From: AC-32 sp963765785 | Lineage (GTDB): Bacteria > Actinomycetota > Thermoleophilia > Gaiellales > Gaiellaceae | NCBI GenBank assembly: GCA_963765785.1 | Contig: CAVXXW010000009.1 | Location: 372,001 to 436,000 of the forward strand | Direction: 5' to 3' | DNA: 64,000 nt | Notes under the pieces: generated by a model | What the model saw: the letters and a program-made list of their open reading frames with translations, nothing else | Database searches by the model: none | What the model was told of the DNA's origin: nothing | Part shown: positions 8,167 through 17,028 of the stretch, piece after piece | Numbering within the stretch: position 1 is the stretch's first letter | Layout of the letters: each line of letters opens with the position of its first letter | Position numbers and translations under genes: made by a program

Positions 8167-8557
8167 CTAGACGGCGGAGTCGAGGAACTCGGCGCCGCCG
8201 GTCTCGGGCGGCGCGCCGTAGATGAAGAGGAGCAGCTCCTCGTTCCCATGGTTTGCCACCTGCAGCTCGGTGCCGGCTTCGACGTGGACGATGCCGCCGG
8301 GCTCGACGTCGACCCGCTCGGGCGGCTCGCCGAGGTACATCGTCAGTGTCCCGGAGATGGGGACGAACGTCTCCTCCTGCACCTGCGTCACGGTGGCGGC
8401 GCCCCTTCGCGCCGGGCTCGTAGCGCCAGAGGTTCGCGCGCGTGTGCGCGAGCCCGGCCGAGTCCGTCAGGCCGGCGACGTGTCGCGGCGCTTCGTCGGG
8501 CTCGTGCGGCCGGGTCGTCCACTCGAGCTCGGAGAGCTGTACGACGCGGTGGGCCAT
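8167..8557 (-). pseudogene. Cupin-domain gene, frameshifted
   Basis: The first part reads MAHRVVQLSELEWTTRPHE... to KGRRH in one frame. The rest, a complete cupin barrel (VQEETFVPISGTLTMYLGE, then VEAGTELQVAN and LLLFIYGAPPE), lies in another frame from about 8391 to the TAG at 8167. Together they make a full-length cupin of about 130 residues with one frame change near 8391-8405. The clean sequence on both sides suggests a recent mutation or a sequencing indel. It is the last gene of the minus-strand unit that starts with the SCP2 gene. Confidence 0.7.
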
Positions 8558-8566
8558 GCGGCCAGC

Positions 8567-8853
8567 CTACAGACGCCCCGAGCGCGGCTCGTCCGGATCG
8601 AGGTCGTTGCCGACGTACTCCTGCTCGAACTGCGCGCGAGCGTCATAGGTGTCCTGAGGCGTGTGCTCGAGCTCGTCCCGCTCCTCGTCCGTCAGAGGGT
8701 GATCCGGGTCGCGCCCGACGAAGATGCGCTTGATCCAGTCGCCGACGCTCAGGGGGCCGACTCCCGGAGCTCCTTGTGCTCCGTCTCGGGCGGCCACGAC
8801 TCGTGTGGTCGTGTGATCCATTCGAGGTCCCGCGTGCGCACGCGGTGGGACAT
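8567..8853 (-). pseudogene. Small conserved gene with EW-TRPHE N-terminus, frameshifted
   Basis: From ATG at 8853 the frame reads MSHRVRTRDLEWITRPHE and stops at a TGA after ELRESAP. The other frame carries LSVGDWIKRIFVGRDPDHPL and the acidic tail to the TAG at 8567. The switch falls in a run of five C (five G on the plus strand, about 8751-8757), a typical indel position. The joined product is about 95 residues. Its N-terminus resembles that of the neighbouring cupin gene. Function unknown. Confidence 0.6.
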
Positions 8854-8863
8854 GCCGCGGAGC

Positions 8864-10925
8864 CTACCCCCGCCGCCGCGGCCGTTTGCGTTGCACGTCG
8901 ACCCGGCCGCGGCCGAAGGCGTCGATCCGGCCCCAGCGGCCCGGGATGTCGAGTAGCTCGAGGTGCCCGATCGTCGTCGGGAGTGCGGGGTCGACGACCA
9001 GGTGCTCGCCCTGAGGCTCGAGCCCGAGCATCGTCCGCAGGAGCAGCAGCGGCGTCCCGGTCGACCAGGCCTGCGGGCTGCAGGCGGTCGGGTACTGCAC
9101 CGGGTACATCGTCTCGCCGCGCTCGTAGCCGCCGAACGCCTCGGGCAGGCGCCCGTCGAAGAACTCGGCCGCCTCGAGGATCCCGGCCGCGATCGCCGCC
9201 GCCTCCTCCTTGAAGCCGTAGCGCCGGAGCCCCCACGCGATGAAGGAGTTGTCGAACGGCCAGACAGTGCCCACGTGGTAGCCGATCGGGTTGTAGCGGC
9301 CCTCGCCCTCGGCCAGCGTACGCACGCCCCAGCCGGAGAAGAGTCGCGGCCCGAGCAGGTGCCGCGCGACCGCTTTCGCCTTCGACTTGTCGACGATCCC
9401 GCTCCAGAGCAGGTGCCCGTTGTTCGAGGTGAGCGCGTCGACCTGGGCCCCGTCCGGGTCGAGTGCCAGCGCGAAGTACTGGCCGTCCTCGACCCAGAAG
9501 TCGCGGTTGAAGCGGCGCTTGAGCTCGGCTGCCTCGCGCTCGAGCCGCTCCGCCAGCTTCTCGTCCTTCCAGCAGATCCCCGCGAGCCGCGCGCCGCGGA
9601 GCTTGGCGTCGTAGGCGTAGCCCTGCAGCTCGCAGGTCGCGCGTGGGAAGCCGGGCAGCCGGCCGTCGCGGAACGAGATCGAGTCCCACGAGTCCTTCCA
9701 GCACTGGTTCTCGAGGCCGGTGTCCTCGTTGCGCCGCTGGTAGGAGATGTAGCCGTTGCCCTGGAGGTCGGCGTACTCGTCGATCCAGTCGAGGGCTGCG
9801 CGGGCCTCCAGCTCGAGCTCGCGGACGATCGCGCGGTCGCCCGTCCAGCGCTCGTACTCGTCGAGCAGGACGACGTAGAGCGGCGTCGCGTCGGCGGAGC
9901 CGTAGTACGGCGAGTGCGGGCGCTCCTCGAACGCCGTCAGCTCGCCGTAGCGCATCTCGTGCAGGATCCGGCCCGGGTCCTCGTCGCGGAAGTCGTCGAT
10001 GCCGACGCCCTGCCAGTCGCCGAGCGCCCGCAGCGTCGTCGCCGCGAGCTCCGGCTGGAACGGCAGCGCCTGCAGGCTCGTGAGGATGCTGTCTCGGCCG
10101 AACATCGCCATGAACCACGGGAGCCCGGCGGCGGGAAGGCTGTGGTCGCCGGCGATCGGCGGCGAGAACCGTAGTGCCGCGAGGTCGACGAGGCTTCGGC
10201 GATAGGTGGCCTTGAGCGCGTCCCAGTCGGACTCGAGCGTCGGCGCACTCTCGAGCCAGCGGTCCAGGGCGCGCCGCATGCGGCGCTGCGCGTGCTCGGG
10301 CTTCTCGCGTGAAGCTGCGCGCCTGTCCGACCATCAGCCGCTCGAGCGAGACGTCGACGGCGGTGCTCCAGCTGCCGTGGCCCGGGACGGTGATCTCGAA
10401 CGTGAGCCCGCTCTTGTCGACTCGCGCCTTCTCGCTGGCCGAGACCGCCGTCGAGCGCCCGAACGTCGCGCGGTCGTACGACAGCACCAGCCTCCCGTCG
10501 TCGACCTGCGTCGAGTAGCGGCCCTTCTTCTTCAGGGCATCCTTGACCTCGAACAGGTCGGCGAAGTCCGAGGCGGCCTCGAGGCGGACAGTCAGATCGA
10601 CCGGGTCGGCCTCGTGGTTGAGGATCGTCAGCTCCTCGTGGAAGCCGTTCCCGACGGCGCGACGGCGGATCACCGAGAGCTTCGCGTCGATGTAGACCGT
10701 GCCCGTGCCGGGTACGAGGAAGAAGCGCGTCTCGAAGTACTGGAGGTCGTCCACCGAGAGCGCGTTCATGCGCTCGCCGTTGATCGTCAGCACCCACTTC
10801 GAGAGGAAGCGCGTGTCGTAGGCGAAGAGGCCGGTGGAGTCGGTCGGCGACGCCTCGATGTCGCCGCGCGAGTCGCTGACGACGAACGTGTTCCCGTCGA
10901 GGATCTGGACGAGCCCGTCGCTCAC
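8864..10925 (-). pseudogene. Glycogen-debranching-like amylo-1,6-glucosidase, frameshifted
   Basis: The N-terminal part (GTG at 10925; MSDGLVQILDGNTFVVSDSR, FAYDTRFLSKW) matches the GDE_N_bis domain. The C-terminal part (AGLPWFMAMFGRDSILTSLQ, NPIGYHVGTVWPFDNSF) is the (alpha/alpha)6-barrel catalytic domain, in a different frame from about 10300 down to 8864. Joined length is about 687 residues, normal for the family. The switch lies near ACGCGAGAAGCC (about 10302), where loss of a CG dinucleotide or one extra base would explain it. The start overlaps the SCP2 stop, so the genes are co-transcribed. Confidence 0.85.
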
Positions 10926-11275
10926 GGCCCGCCGGAGGGTCGCGGGATCAGGCGCTGGACGTGCACGAGGAACCGGGGGTCACCCGAGATCTCGATCTCC
11001 CCGCGCAGCACGGCCGCCATCACGTTGAGCCTGCCGACGGCCGCCTTGTCGAACGACTTGCGGTCAGCGCGGACGGTCGTTCCGGCTCGCGTGTTCCTGC
11101 GCGACACGGTGACGTTTCCCTTGTCGATCGTTACGAGCCAGCGCTCGGTGCGGCCGCCGTCCACGATCTCGAAGCGTGCGGTGCCGACGGCGTTCGCGAG
11201 CAGCGGGTCGTACTCGCGCCGCGCGAGCTCGTCGAAGAAGGCTGAGGTCGGGCCGGATCTCATCCGACTCCGCAC
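10922..11275 (-). CDS. SCP2 sterol-binding-domain protein
   Basis: 117 residues resembling the SCP2 (sterol carrier protein 2) fold that binds lipids in a hydrophobic tunnel. The pattern is RWLVTIDKGNVTVSRRN, then a strand ending TTVRADRKSFDKAAVG and a helix with LNVMAAVLRGEIEISGDPR. An alternative start lies four codons in (MRSGPTSAF). It overlaps the debranching-enzyme start by 4 bp, an unexplained pairing of a lipid-binding fold with a glucan enzyme. Confidence 0.8.
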   Translation of the reverse strand: MRSRMRSGPTSAFFDELARREYDPLLANAVGTARFEIVDGGRTERWLVTIDKGNVTVSRRNTRAGTTVRADRKSFDKAAVGRLNVMAAVLRGEIEISGDPRFLVHVQRLIPRPSGGP

Positions 11276-11326
11276 CAGACTAGTTAGCGCGGCGCCGGCC
11301 GGCGTCGCCCAGACGGGATGACCCGC

Positions 11327-12400
11327 TCAGCGGCCGACGAGGTCGCGGCCCACCGCAGCAGGCGCCTTCTTCGCGCCGAGGTCGCCGCCGCGGAACCAGG
11401 GCGGCAGGTCGAGCGCGAGAAAGTCGGCGAGCGCCTGCGCGTTCGGCTCGTACTCCGCGCGCAGGTGGTCGAGATGGCGGCGCGCGGACTCGCTGTCGAC
11501 GTTCGCGACGGTCGAGCGCTCCAGGATCCGAAACAGGTCGTCGAACTCCGCGTCCGTCAGCCGGTCGACGGGCCTTGGCTCCAGGCTGAACTGGTGCGCG
11601 AGGTCGGCGAGCGCGTGGCGGCCGATGCGGTACGTGATCTCGGCGCCGTCGACGTCGGGAGTCGTCGCCTTCACGAACGCCGCGACGTCGACCATCGCCG
11701 TCAGCGCGGCGAGCCAGTTCTGACCGACGTGCTGCGACCGGTAGAAGCTGAGCAGCGGGTAGGAGAGATGCGTCTCCATCAGCTCCGCCGCCCACGCCTC
11801 CCAGGACCGCAGGTCGCGCTCGAGGTCGCGCCACTGCTCGCGCCCGGCGGCGCGGTGGAGGAGCGTCCCGGCGGCAGGGGGCGAGCCGCCGCGCGTGGCC
11901 AGCTGCGAGACGGCCGTCTCCCGGCGCGAGAACGCCGAATAGACCGACGGCATGTAGCCGATCACGATGAACAGCACGCCCACGCCCGTCGCCGCCTCGA
12001 GCAGCTGGACGACGCGCAACGCCGTCGACCCGCCTTCTCCACCGGCGCTGAGGAAGAGTCCGGAGCTCGAGAGAAAGCGGTCGTTGAAGCTCCCGCCGGC
12101 TACTGCCCACTCGAGCAGGCCGTAGCCGATCACGAGGCCAATCGCCCAGACGACGAGCTGGACGATCAGCGCGAGCGGCCCGAAGAAGCCGAGCAGCGTA
12201 TCGGCGGTGGCCGGGTCGAACCGCCGCGCGAGCGCACGCCACGGCCGCCAGAGCAGCCGGTTGAGGCCGCGGGCGATGCGCGGGTCGCGCTTGACGCGGC
12301 GCGGAAGCATGAACGAGACGAAGAACTCGCTCAGCATCAGGAAGATCAGGACGACGCCGGCGATCCCTGCAACAACGCGCATCCGGGTGAGCGTACGCAA
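11327..12400 (-). CDS. Ion-channel-like membrane protein with degenerate selectivity filter
   Basis: 357 residues. An N-terminal membrane segment (VVAGIAGVVLIFLMLSEFFV) is followed by a two-helix pore unit: a helix around IVQLVVWAIGLVIGYGLLEW, a re-entrant stretch SSSGLFLSAGGEGG, and a helix around ATGVGVLFIVIGYMPSVYSA. The cytosolic domain of about 190 residues follows. The layout is that of two-TM potassium channels, but GGEGG stands where G(Y/F)GD is expected, so K+ selectivity is doubtful. It is divergent from the COG4280 gene. Confidence 0.7.
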   Translation of the reverse strand: MRTLTRMRVVAGIAGVVLIFLMLSEFFVSFMLPRRVKRDPRIARGLNRLLWRPWRALARRFDPATADTLLGFFGPLALIVQLVVWAIGLVIGYGLLEWAVAGGSFNDRFLSSSGLFLSAGGEGGSTALRVVQLLEAATGVGVLFIVIGYMPSVYSAFSRRETAVSQLATRGGSPPAAGTLLHRAAGREQWRDLERDLRSWEAWAAELMETHLSYPLLSFYRSQHVGQNWLAALTAMVDVAAFVKATTPDVDGAEITYRIGRHALADLAHQFSLEPRPVDRLTDAEFDDLFRILERSTVANVDSESARRHLDHLRAEYEPNAQALADFLALDLPPWFRGGDLGAKKAPAAVGRDLVGR

Positions 12401-12441
12401 CGAGTGGTGCGCGAGCGCGTCCGCCCTGCTACCAATGGCGC

Positions 12442-13197
12442 GTGAGCTCGACCGTCATCCTGTTCCTCGCGGTTTTCGCGGCGAGCGCCGTGGAGGCCGT
12501 CGAGGCGCTGACGATCGTGCTCGCGGTAGGCGTCGTGCGGGGCTGGCGCTCGACGCTGGTCGGCGTGGGCGCGGCGTCGCTCGTGCTCGGGGCGGTCATC
12601 GCCGCGCTGGGGCCGGCGCTGAAGCACGTCCCGATCTCGTCGCTCCGGCTCGTCGTCGGCGCGCTGCTGCTGGCGTTCGGGCTGCAGTGGCTGCGGAAGG
12701 CGATCCTTCGAGCGAGCGGCTACCTGGCGCAGCGCGACGAGGCGGTCGCGTTCGAGCGCGAGCGTGCTGAGGCCGGGGCCGCGGCGAGCCAGGGAGCGTC
12801 GACGATGGACTGGTACTCGTTCACCGTCGCCTTCAAGGGCGTGCTGCTGGAGGGCCTGGAGGTGGCGTTCATCGTCGTGACGTTCGGGAGCACGCAGGGC
12901 CACCTCGGGCTCGCGATCGCCGCGGCGGCCGCGGCGGCGGTGACCGTCGTCGTGGTCGGCCTGGTCGTGCGCGGCCCGCTGGAGCGCGTGCCCGAGAACG
13001 CGCTCAAGTACGGCGTCGGGGTGCTGCTGACGAGCTTCGGGATCTTCTGGGGCGCCGAGGGCGCCGGCGTCGAGTGGCCCGGCGGGGACGCCGCCATCCT
13101 TGGCGTGGTCGGCTTCGTTCTCGTCAGCGCGTTCGGGCTGACCTGGCTGCTGCGGCGCAGGCGCGTCGCGGTCCAGCTTTCGGCGGGCCAGGCGTGA
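12442..13197 (+). CDS. COG4280-type membrane protein (possible cation transporter)
   Basis: 251 residues with about six or seven membrane helices in two similar halves. Each half opens with an acidic intramembrane motif: AVEAVEALTIVLAVG near residue 16 and LLEGLEVAFIVVTFG near residue 134. This ExxE repeat is the feature of the COG4280/GDT1-like predicted transporters, which are thought to move divalent cations. A charged linker (residues about 93-118) separates the halves. It overlaps the next small gene by 4 bp (GTGA). Confidence 0.75.
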   Translation: MSSTVILFLAVFAASAVEAVEALTIVLAVGVVRGWRSTLVGVGAASLVLGAVIAALGPALKHVPISSLRLVVGALLLAFGLQWLRKAILRASGYLAQRDEAVAFERERAEAGAAASQGASTMDWYSFTVAFKGVLLEGLEVAFIVVTFGSTQGHLGLAIAAAAAAAVTVVVVGLVVRGPLERVPENALKYGVGVLLTSFGIFWGAEGAGVEWPGGDAAILGVVGFVLVSAFGLTWLLRRRRVAVQLSAGQA

Positions 13198-13403
13198 GCA
13201 AGATTCGCGCCTTCGGCCGCTTCTGGTGGGACTTCGTGGTCGGCGACGACTGGCGCGTCGCCGCAGGCGTCCTCGTCGCACTGGTCGCGACGAAGCTGCT
13301 CACGTCGTGGGGCGTGAACGCCTGGTGGCTGCTCCCTGCGGCCGTCGTCGTGCTGCTCGCCGCGTCGCTCGCGCGCGCGGCCGGCAAGAGCGCCGCCGGC
13401 TGA
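13194..13403 (+). CDS. Small two-helix membrane protein
   Basis: 69 residues from GTG at 13194, overlapping the stop of the COG4280 gene, which decides this start. Two hydrophobic helices (VAAGVLVALVATKLLTSWGV and WWLLPAAVVVLLAASLARAA) lie between short basic ends. It may be an accessory subunit of the upstream transporter (inference from coupling only). No family recognised. Confidence 0.7.
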   Translation: MSKIRAFGRFWWDFVVGDDWRVAAGVLVALVATKLLTSWGVNAWWLLPAAVVVLLAASLARAAGKSAAG

Positions 13404-13427
13404 CGGCGCTCCTGCCGACGGCTCGGC

Positions 13428-14585
13428 TTACGGGGCCGGGACCGCCACGCGATTCGCCGGCACGATCTGCGGCTGGAAGGCGAAGACGTCCCGCGACTGC
13501 GGGTCGATCAGCGCCTTGACCCAATGCACGTCGTTGTTGCCGTTGCCCTGGTTGTCGCCGAACGTCTCGACGCGCGTGAAGTTCTCGAGCCGGCGGCCCT
13601 GCGAGTCCTGGAACGGCTTGTCGATCCGGAAGTAGTGCGAGTCGCCGTGGACGAGCACGACCGGCTTCTTGAAGTCGATCGTCAGGTCGCGCAGCTTGGA
13701 CAGGATCGACTTGAACCCGTCCGGCTGCCCGTCGGTCTCCGTGAGCGTCTTCGGGTCGCGGAGGGGTGCCCGCGTGCCGTCGGACTGGTCCCAGCCCGGG
13801 TCGGCCTGCCAGACGATCATCACGCCGGCCGAGCCGTTCGCCTTCGCCTCGTCGAACGTGTCCTGCAGCCACTGAAGGTCGGCGGCGTTCCGAGCGGCGT
13901 ACTCTGTGGGGTCGCCGCCCGGGTCGGGCGCACCACCGCCGCTCGAGCAGATGTTGTTACACGTCCCCTGGACGTTCACGGTCGCAAAGGTGACGTTGTG
14001 GAGCGTCCAGCGGCGGTTCTCGACGCATGGCGTCGGGAAGTACGGGCCGGCAGTGGAGCCGGGGGTGGTGTTCGTCGTGCCCACGCACAGCGGCGCCGAC
14101 TGGACCTCCGTCTGCATCGTCTTCTGTCCGAACGACCGGTCGGTGGCGAACAGGAGCTGGCGCTCGCGCTGGAGCCGCTCGAGTGAGTTGAACGAGCCGT
14201 TCGCGGGCCGGTCGCAGTCCGTCCAGTCGTTGTCGCCGGGCGTGAAGAACGCCGGCTGCTGGAACGAGTTCAGGTACTTCAGCGACTGCTGGTAGAGGGC
14301 GTCGCTGCAGGTCGTCGGGGTGGTGGAGCCCGCCGTGCCGCTGCCGGCCTTCAGGTCGCCGTCGTGGATCGAGAACGAGATGTCCGAGTTGTTCATGTCG
14401 GCGATCAGGTTCGGCACGCCGGTCTCTGCCTGCACGTCGGAGTACGGCAGGTCGCCCCAGAGGCCGACGGTGTACTCGAACGTCTTGTCGTTGCCGTTGC
14501 CCTTGCCTGCGACGGCGATTCCCGCCGCCACCGCCCCGGCCGCGACGGCCGCGAGCAGGGCGAGCACGATTCTTCGTGAGAACAT
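13428..14585 (-). CDS. Secreted metallophosphoesterase-like protein
   Basis: 385 residues. ATG at 14585 with GGGAGGAAG upstream begins a signal peptide (MFSRRIVLALLAAVAAGAVA). Calcineurin-type metal motifs follow in order: LWGDLPYSD, SIHDGDLKAG, FFTPGDNDWTDC and, near the C-terminus, VVLVHGDSHYF. These fit a dinuclear-metal phosphoesterase acting outside the cytoplasm. A Gly/Pro/Cys-rich insert (residues about 165-215) could form disulfides. Substrate unknown. Confidence 0.85.
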   Translation of the reverse strand: MFSRRIVLALLAAVAAGAVAAGIAVAGKGNGNDKTFEYTVGLWGDLPYSDVQAETGVPNLIADMNNSDISFSIHDGDLKAGSGTAGSTTPTTCSDALYQQSLKYLNSFQQPAFFTPGDNDWTDCDRPANGSFNSLERLQRERQLLFATDRSFGQKTMQTEVQSAPLCVGTTNTTPGSTAGPYFPTPCVENRRWTLHNVTFATVNVQGTCNNICSSGGGAPDPGGDPTEYAARNAADLQWLQDTFDEAKANGSAGVMIVWQADPGWDQSDGTRAPLRDPKTLTETDGQPDGFKSILSKLRDLTIDFKKPVVLVHGDSHYFRIDKPFQDSQGRRLENFTRVETFGDNQGNGNNDVHWVKALIDPQSRDVFAFQPQIVPANRVAVPAP

Positions 14586-14702
14586 GCTTCCTCCCGGTCG
14601 TTGACGGGGCCGAGCCTGTCGCGTGGCCGAGCGGAAGTGGGTTGCGGTCCGGCGACCGTTCGGTGAGGATCCGGTGTCTAGGGCGGCTGCTTGAATCCCT
14701 GC

Positions 14703-15383
14703 ATGCCCGGCTCGATCCTGACCGTCGACGTCGGCGGCTCGCACGTCAAGGCGCTGCTCTCGGGCATGGCGGAAGGGGAGAAACGCAAATTCCCGTCCGG
14801 CCCCCACCTGACGGCGCAGGAGATGGCCGGCGGCGTGCTCGAGCTCGTCCACGGCTGGTCGTACGACCGAGTCAGCGTCGGCATCCCTGCGCCCGTGCGC
14901 GGCGGCAAGGCGGTCGCCGAGCCGGTCAACCTCGGCGAGGGCTGGGTCGGGTTCGACTACGAGGGCGTCTTCGGCGTGCCGACGAGGCTCGTCAACGACG
15001 CTGTCATGCAGGCGATCGGCAGCTACGAGGGCGGGCGCATGCTCTTCCTCGGGCTCGGCACCGGTCTAGGCTCTGCGCTGATCGCGGACGGTGTCGTCAT
15101 GCCGATGGAGCTCGGCCACCTGCCGTTCAAGAAGGAGACGTTCGAGGACTACGTCAGCGACCGCGCGCGCGAGCGTGTCGGCAAGAAGAAGTGGAAGAAG
15201 GAGGTATTCGAGACGGTCGCGCAGCTCACGGCTGCGATCGAGCCCGACTACGTCGTGCTCGGCGGCGGGGGCGCGGACCACCTGGACGAGCTGCCGCCGA
15301 ACGCGCGCCGAGGCGACAACGAGAACGCCTTCGCCGGCGGATTCCGGCTCTGGGACCCGCAATGGGCGAGCCACCTCGGCTAG
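14703..15383 (+). CDS. ROK-family kinase, polyphosphate-glucokinase-like
   Basis: 226 residues. The N-terminal phosphate-binding loop is ILTVDVGGSHVKALLSG. The middle carries LVNDAVMQAIGSYEGGRMLF (catalytic Asp in ND), the glycine loop LGLGTGLGSALIADG, and MELGHLP. The tail YVVLGGGGADHLDELPPNAR with GDNENAFAGGFRLW matches actinobacterial PpgK relatives, which phosphorylate glucose with polyphosphate or ATP. It lacks the Cys-zinc motif of other ROK sugar kinases. The symbol is withheld because the substrate is unproven. Confidence 0.82.
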   Translation: MPGSILTVDVGGSHVKALLSGMAEGEKRKFPSGPHLTAQEMAGGVLELVHGWSYDRVSVGIPAPVRGGKAVAEPVNLGEGWVGFDYEGVFGVPTRLVNDAVMQAIGSYEGGRMLFLGLGTGLGSALIADGVVMPMELGHLPFKKETFEDYVSDRARERVGKKKWKKEVFETVAQLTAAIEPDYVVLGGGGADHLDELPPNARRGDNENAFAGGFRLWDPQWASHLG

Positions 15384-15476
15384 GCAGATTCGAGCAGGTT
15401 TCGGCAGTCCGGCGGCGAAGTGCCCCGCCAGCAACCACCCCCGCGGGCCATGGGCAACCGCGAGGAAGGAGCAGTA

Positions 15477-15884
15477 ATGGCACGCTCGAGTACCTGGACC
15501 GGCTGGATCGCGTTTGCCGGCTGGCTGCTGGTGATCATCGGGTCGATCGACTTCTTCGAGGGCCTGATCGCGATCATCCGCGGCTCGTACTACGCCGTGA
15601 CCCCGAACCAGATCGTCGTCGTCAACCTGACGACGTGGGGCTGGATCATGTTGCTCTGGGGCATCGTGTTGGTGATCGCCGGCCTCGGCCTGCTCTCGGG
15701 ATCGGGCTGGGCACGCTGGTTCACGATCGTCGTCGCTGGCCTCAACTTCATCCTCCAGCTCGGCTTCACGGGCAGCTCTGCGTACCCGCTGTGGGCCCTC
15801 ACCGGGCAGGCGCTGACGCTGGTCGTCCTCTACGCGCTGATCGTTCGCTGGAACGATGCGCGGCCCGAGCCGGCGATGACGTAA
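15477..15884 (+). CDS. Four-helix membrane protein, DUF7144-like
   Basis: 135 residues from ATG at 15477, fixed by GAGGAAGGAG about ten bases upstream. Four hydrophobic helices are evident, the first around WIAFAGWLLVIIGSIDFFEG. The last two include ARWFTIVVAGLNFILQLGFT and TGQALTLVVLYALIVRW. The FxG...F(F/L)xGL pattern and YP(L/W)WALT before the last helix are typical of a membrane family common in actinobacteria. Function unknown. Confidence 0.75.
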   Translation: MARSSTWTGWIAFAGWLLVIIGSIDFFEGLIAIIRGSYYAVTPNQIVVVNLTTWGWIMLLWGIVLVIAGLGLLSGSGWARWFTIVVAGLNFILQLGFTGSSAYPLWALTGQALTLVVLYALIVRWNDARPEPAMT

Positions 15885-15894
15885 GGCGGGCTTC

Positions 15895-15926
15895 CGGAGC
15901 GGAGCCGCCCACGCGGCTCCGCTCCG
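15895..15926 (+). terminator. Strong hairpin after the DUF7144-like gene
   Basis: CGGAGCGGAGCCGC (15895-15908) pairs perfectly with GCGGCTCCGCTCCG (15913-15926) around a 4-base loop, giving a 14-bp GC stem 11 bp after the stop. No U-tract follows, only TTGCTTCG, as is common in this GC-rich lineage. Confidence 0.7.
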
Positions 15927-15972
15927 TTGCTTCGCCGATGAGTTCCGCGGCTTCGCGCCGTCTCTCCCTGCG

Positions 15973-16498
15973 ATGAGGATCCGCAGCCGTCTCAGCACGA
16001 GCGCGGACGGGTACGTGACGACGCCCGACGGCTGGCCCGCCCCGCTCGCCGACCCCGGCTTCGTCCCCGGCGAGAGCCACGGCATCCGCGAGTTCCTCGA
16101 AGGCTGCGAGGCTGCGCTGATGGGCCGGACGACCTTCGAGCCCGCGCTGCAGGCCGAGCGCTGGCCGTGGCCGGCCCTCGACGTGTTCGTGCTCGCGTCG
16201 CAGCGGCCGGAGGGCACGCCCGAGGACGTCGTCGTGGACGACAATCCGGAGCGGCTGCTCGAGACCATGAGCGCGGCCAATCGCGGTGGCGACGTGCGCC
16301 TGGTGGGCGGGCCGACGACGATCGAGACCTACCGAGCGCTCGGGTGCGCTGGACGAGCTCCACCTCGTCGTCCTGCCGCTGCTGCTGGGCGGCGGGCTGC
16401 AGCTGACCCCGGCGCTGAGCACGGACGCCGGCCTGAGCTTCGCGCGCGAGCGCGCGCTGCCCGGCGGGTCGGTCGAGATCGTCTACGAGATGGCCTGA
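15973..16498 (+). pseudogene. Dihydrofolate-reductase-like (RibD C-terminal domain) gene, frameshifted
   Basis: The first 123 codons read MRIRSRLSTSADGYVTTPDG to VRLVGGPTTIETYRALG, the nucleotide-binding half of the RibD_C/DHFR-like fold. The remaining half (ALDELHLVVLPLLLGGGLQL and the closing strand VEIVYEMA) lies in another frame from about 16340. The switch is at GCTCGGGTGCGC, next to a GGG run. Joined length, about 175 residues, is normal for the family, whose members are often NADPH-dependent reductases of unknown substrate. Confidence 0.75.
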
Positions 16499-16499
16499 G

Positions 16500-16991
16500 C
16501 TAGCGGCGCTTGTGGATCGCGGCGCCCTTCGGCGAGACGACCCACCAGACGCTGAAGACGCCCTGGCCGTTGATCTGGCCGGGCTTGCGGTCCCTCGGCG
16601 GGTAGCCGGACAGGCCGCCCCAGCCGCGGTAGTAGTAAAGCGGGTGCTTGTTGTAGGTCACCTGCGTCTTGCCGTCGGGGCGGGTCGCGGTACCGAGCAG
16701 GCCCGCTTTGATCCCCGGCCCGGCGACCGGTGCGCCCGTCGTCAGGAGCGGCGGCCAGTGCGGCGCGCACGAGGCGTCGACGCACGTGGGCGTGCCGCCG
16801 GTGTCGGCGGTGAACAGGTAGAGCGTCCGCCCGTGAGCGTCGACCACGATGGTCCGCTTGATCTTCTTGGCGAGCCGAGTCTTGATCAGCGTGCCGGCGT
16901 CCGGCGCGTGCCGCGCCGCAGTCGCCGCGGAGCCGCCCACGCCGCATAGGAGGGCGGCTGCGACGATGACCGAGGCCTTGCGGCGGGTCAT
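16500..16991 (-). CDS. Secreted repeat protein of the COG4315 lipoprotein family
   Basis: 163 residues. A signal peptide (MTRRKASVIVAAALLCGVGG) precedes two copies of the short repeat of this family: GRTLYLFTADTGGTPTC...CAPHWPP and YNKHPLYYYRGW. A Cys pair (residues about 71 and 76) sits in the first repeat. There is no lipobox cysteine at the signal cleavage site, so it is probably secreted free. Function unknown in the family. Confidence 0.82.
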   Translation of the reverse strand: MTRRKASVIVAAALLCGVGGSAATAARHAPDAGTLIKTRLAKKIKRTIVVDAHGRTLYLFTADTGGTPTCVDASCAPHWPPLLTTGAPVAGPGIKAGLLGTATRPDGKTQVTYNKHPLYYYRGWGGLSGYPPRDRKPGQINGQGVFSVWWVVSPKGAAIHKRR

Positions 16992-17028
16992 GCCTCGAGT
17001 ATCACGTACTCGTGCCGATTACTGCAAG

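Noticed and set aside
8643..10300. C-terminal 550 residues of a 760-codon frame continuing from the debranching N-terminus
   Set aside because: After about 10300 the frame turns Arg/Pro-rich while another frame carries the catalytic domain; it is the frameshift product, not a protein.
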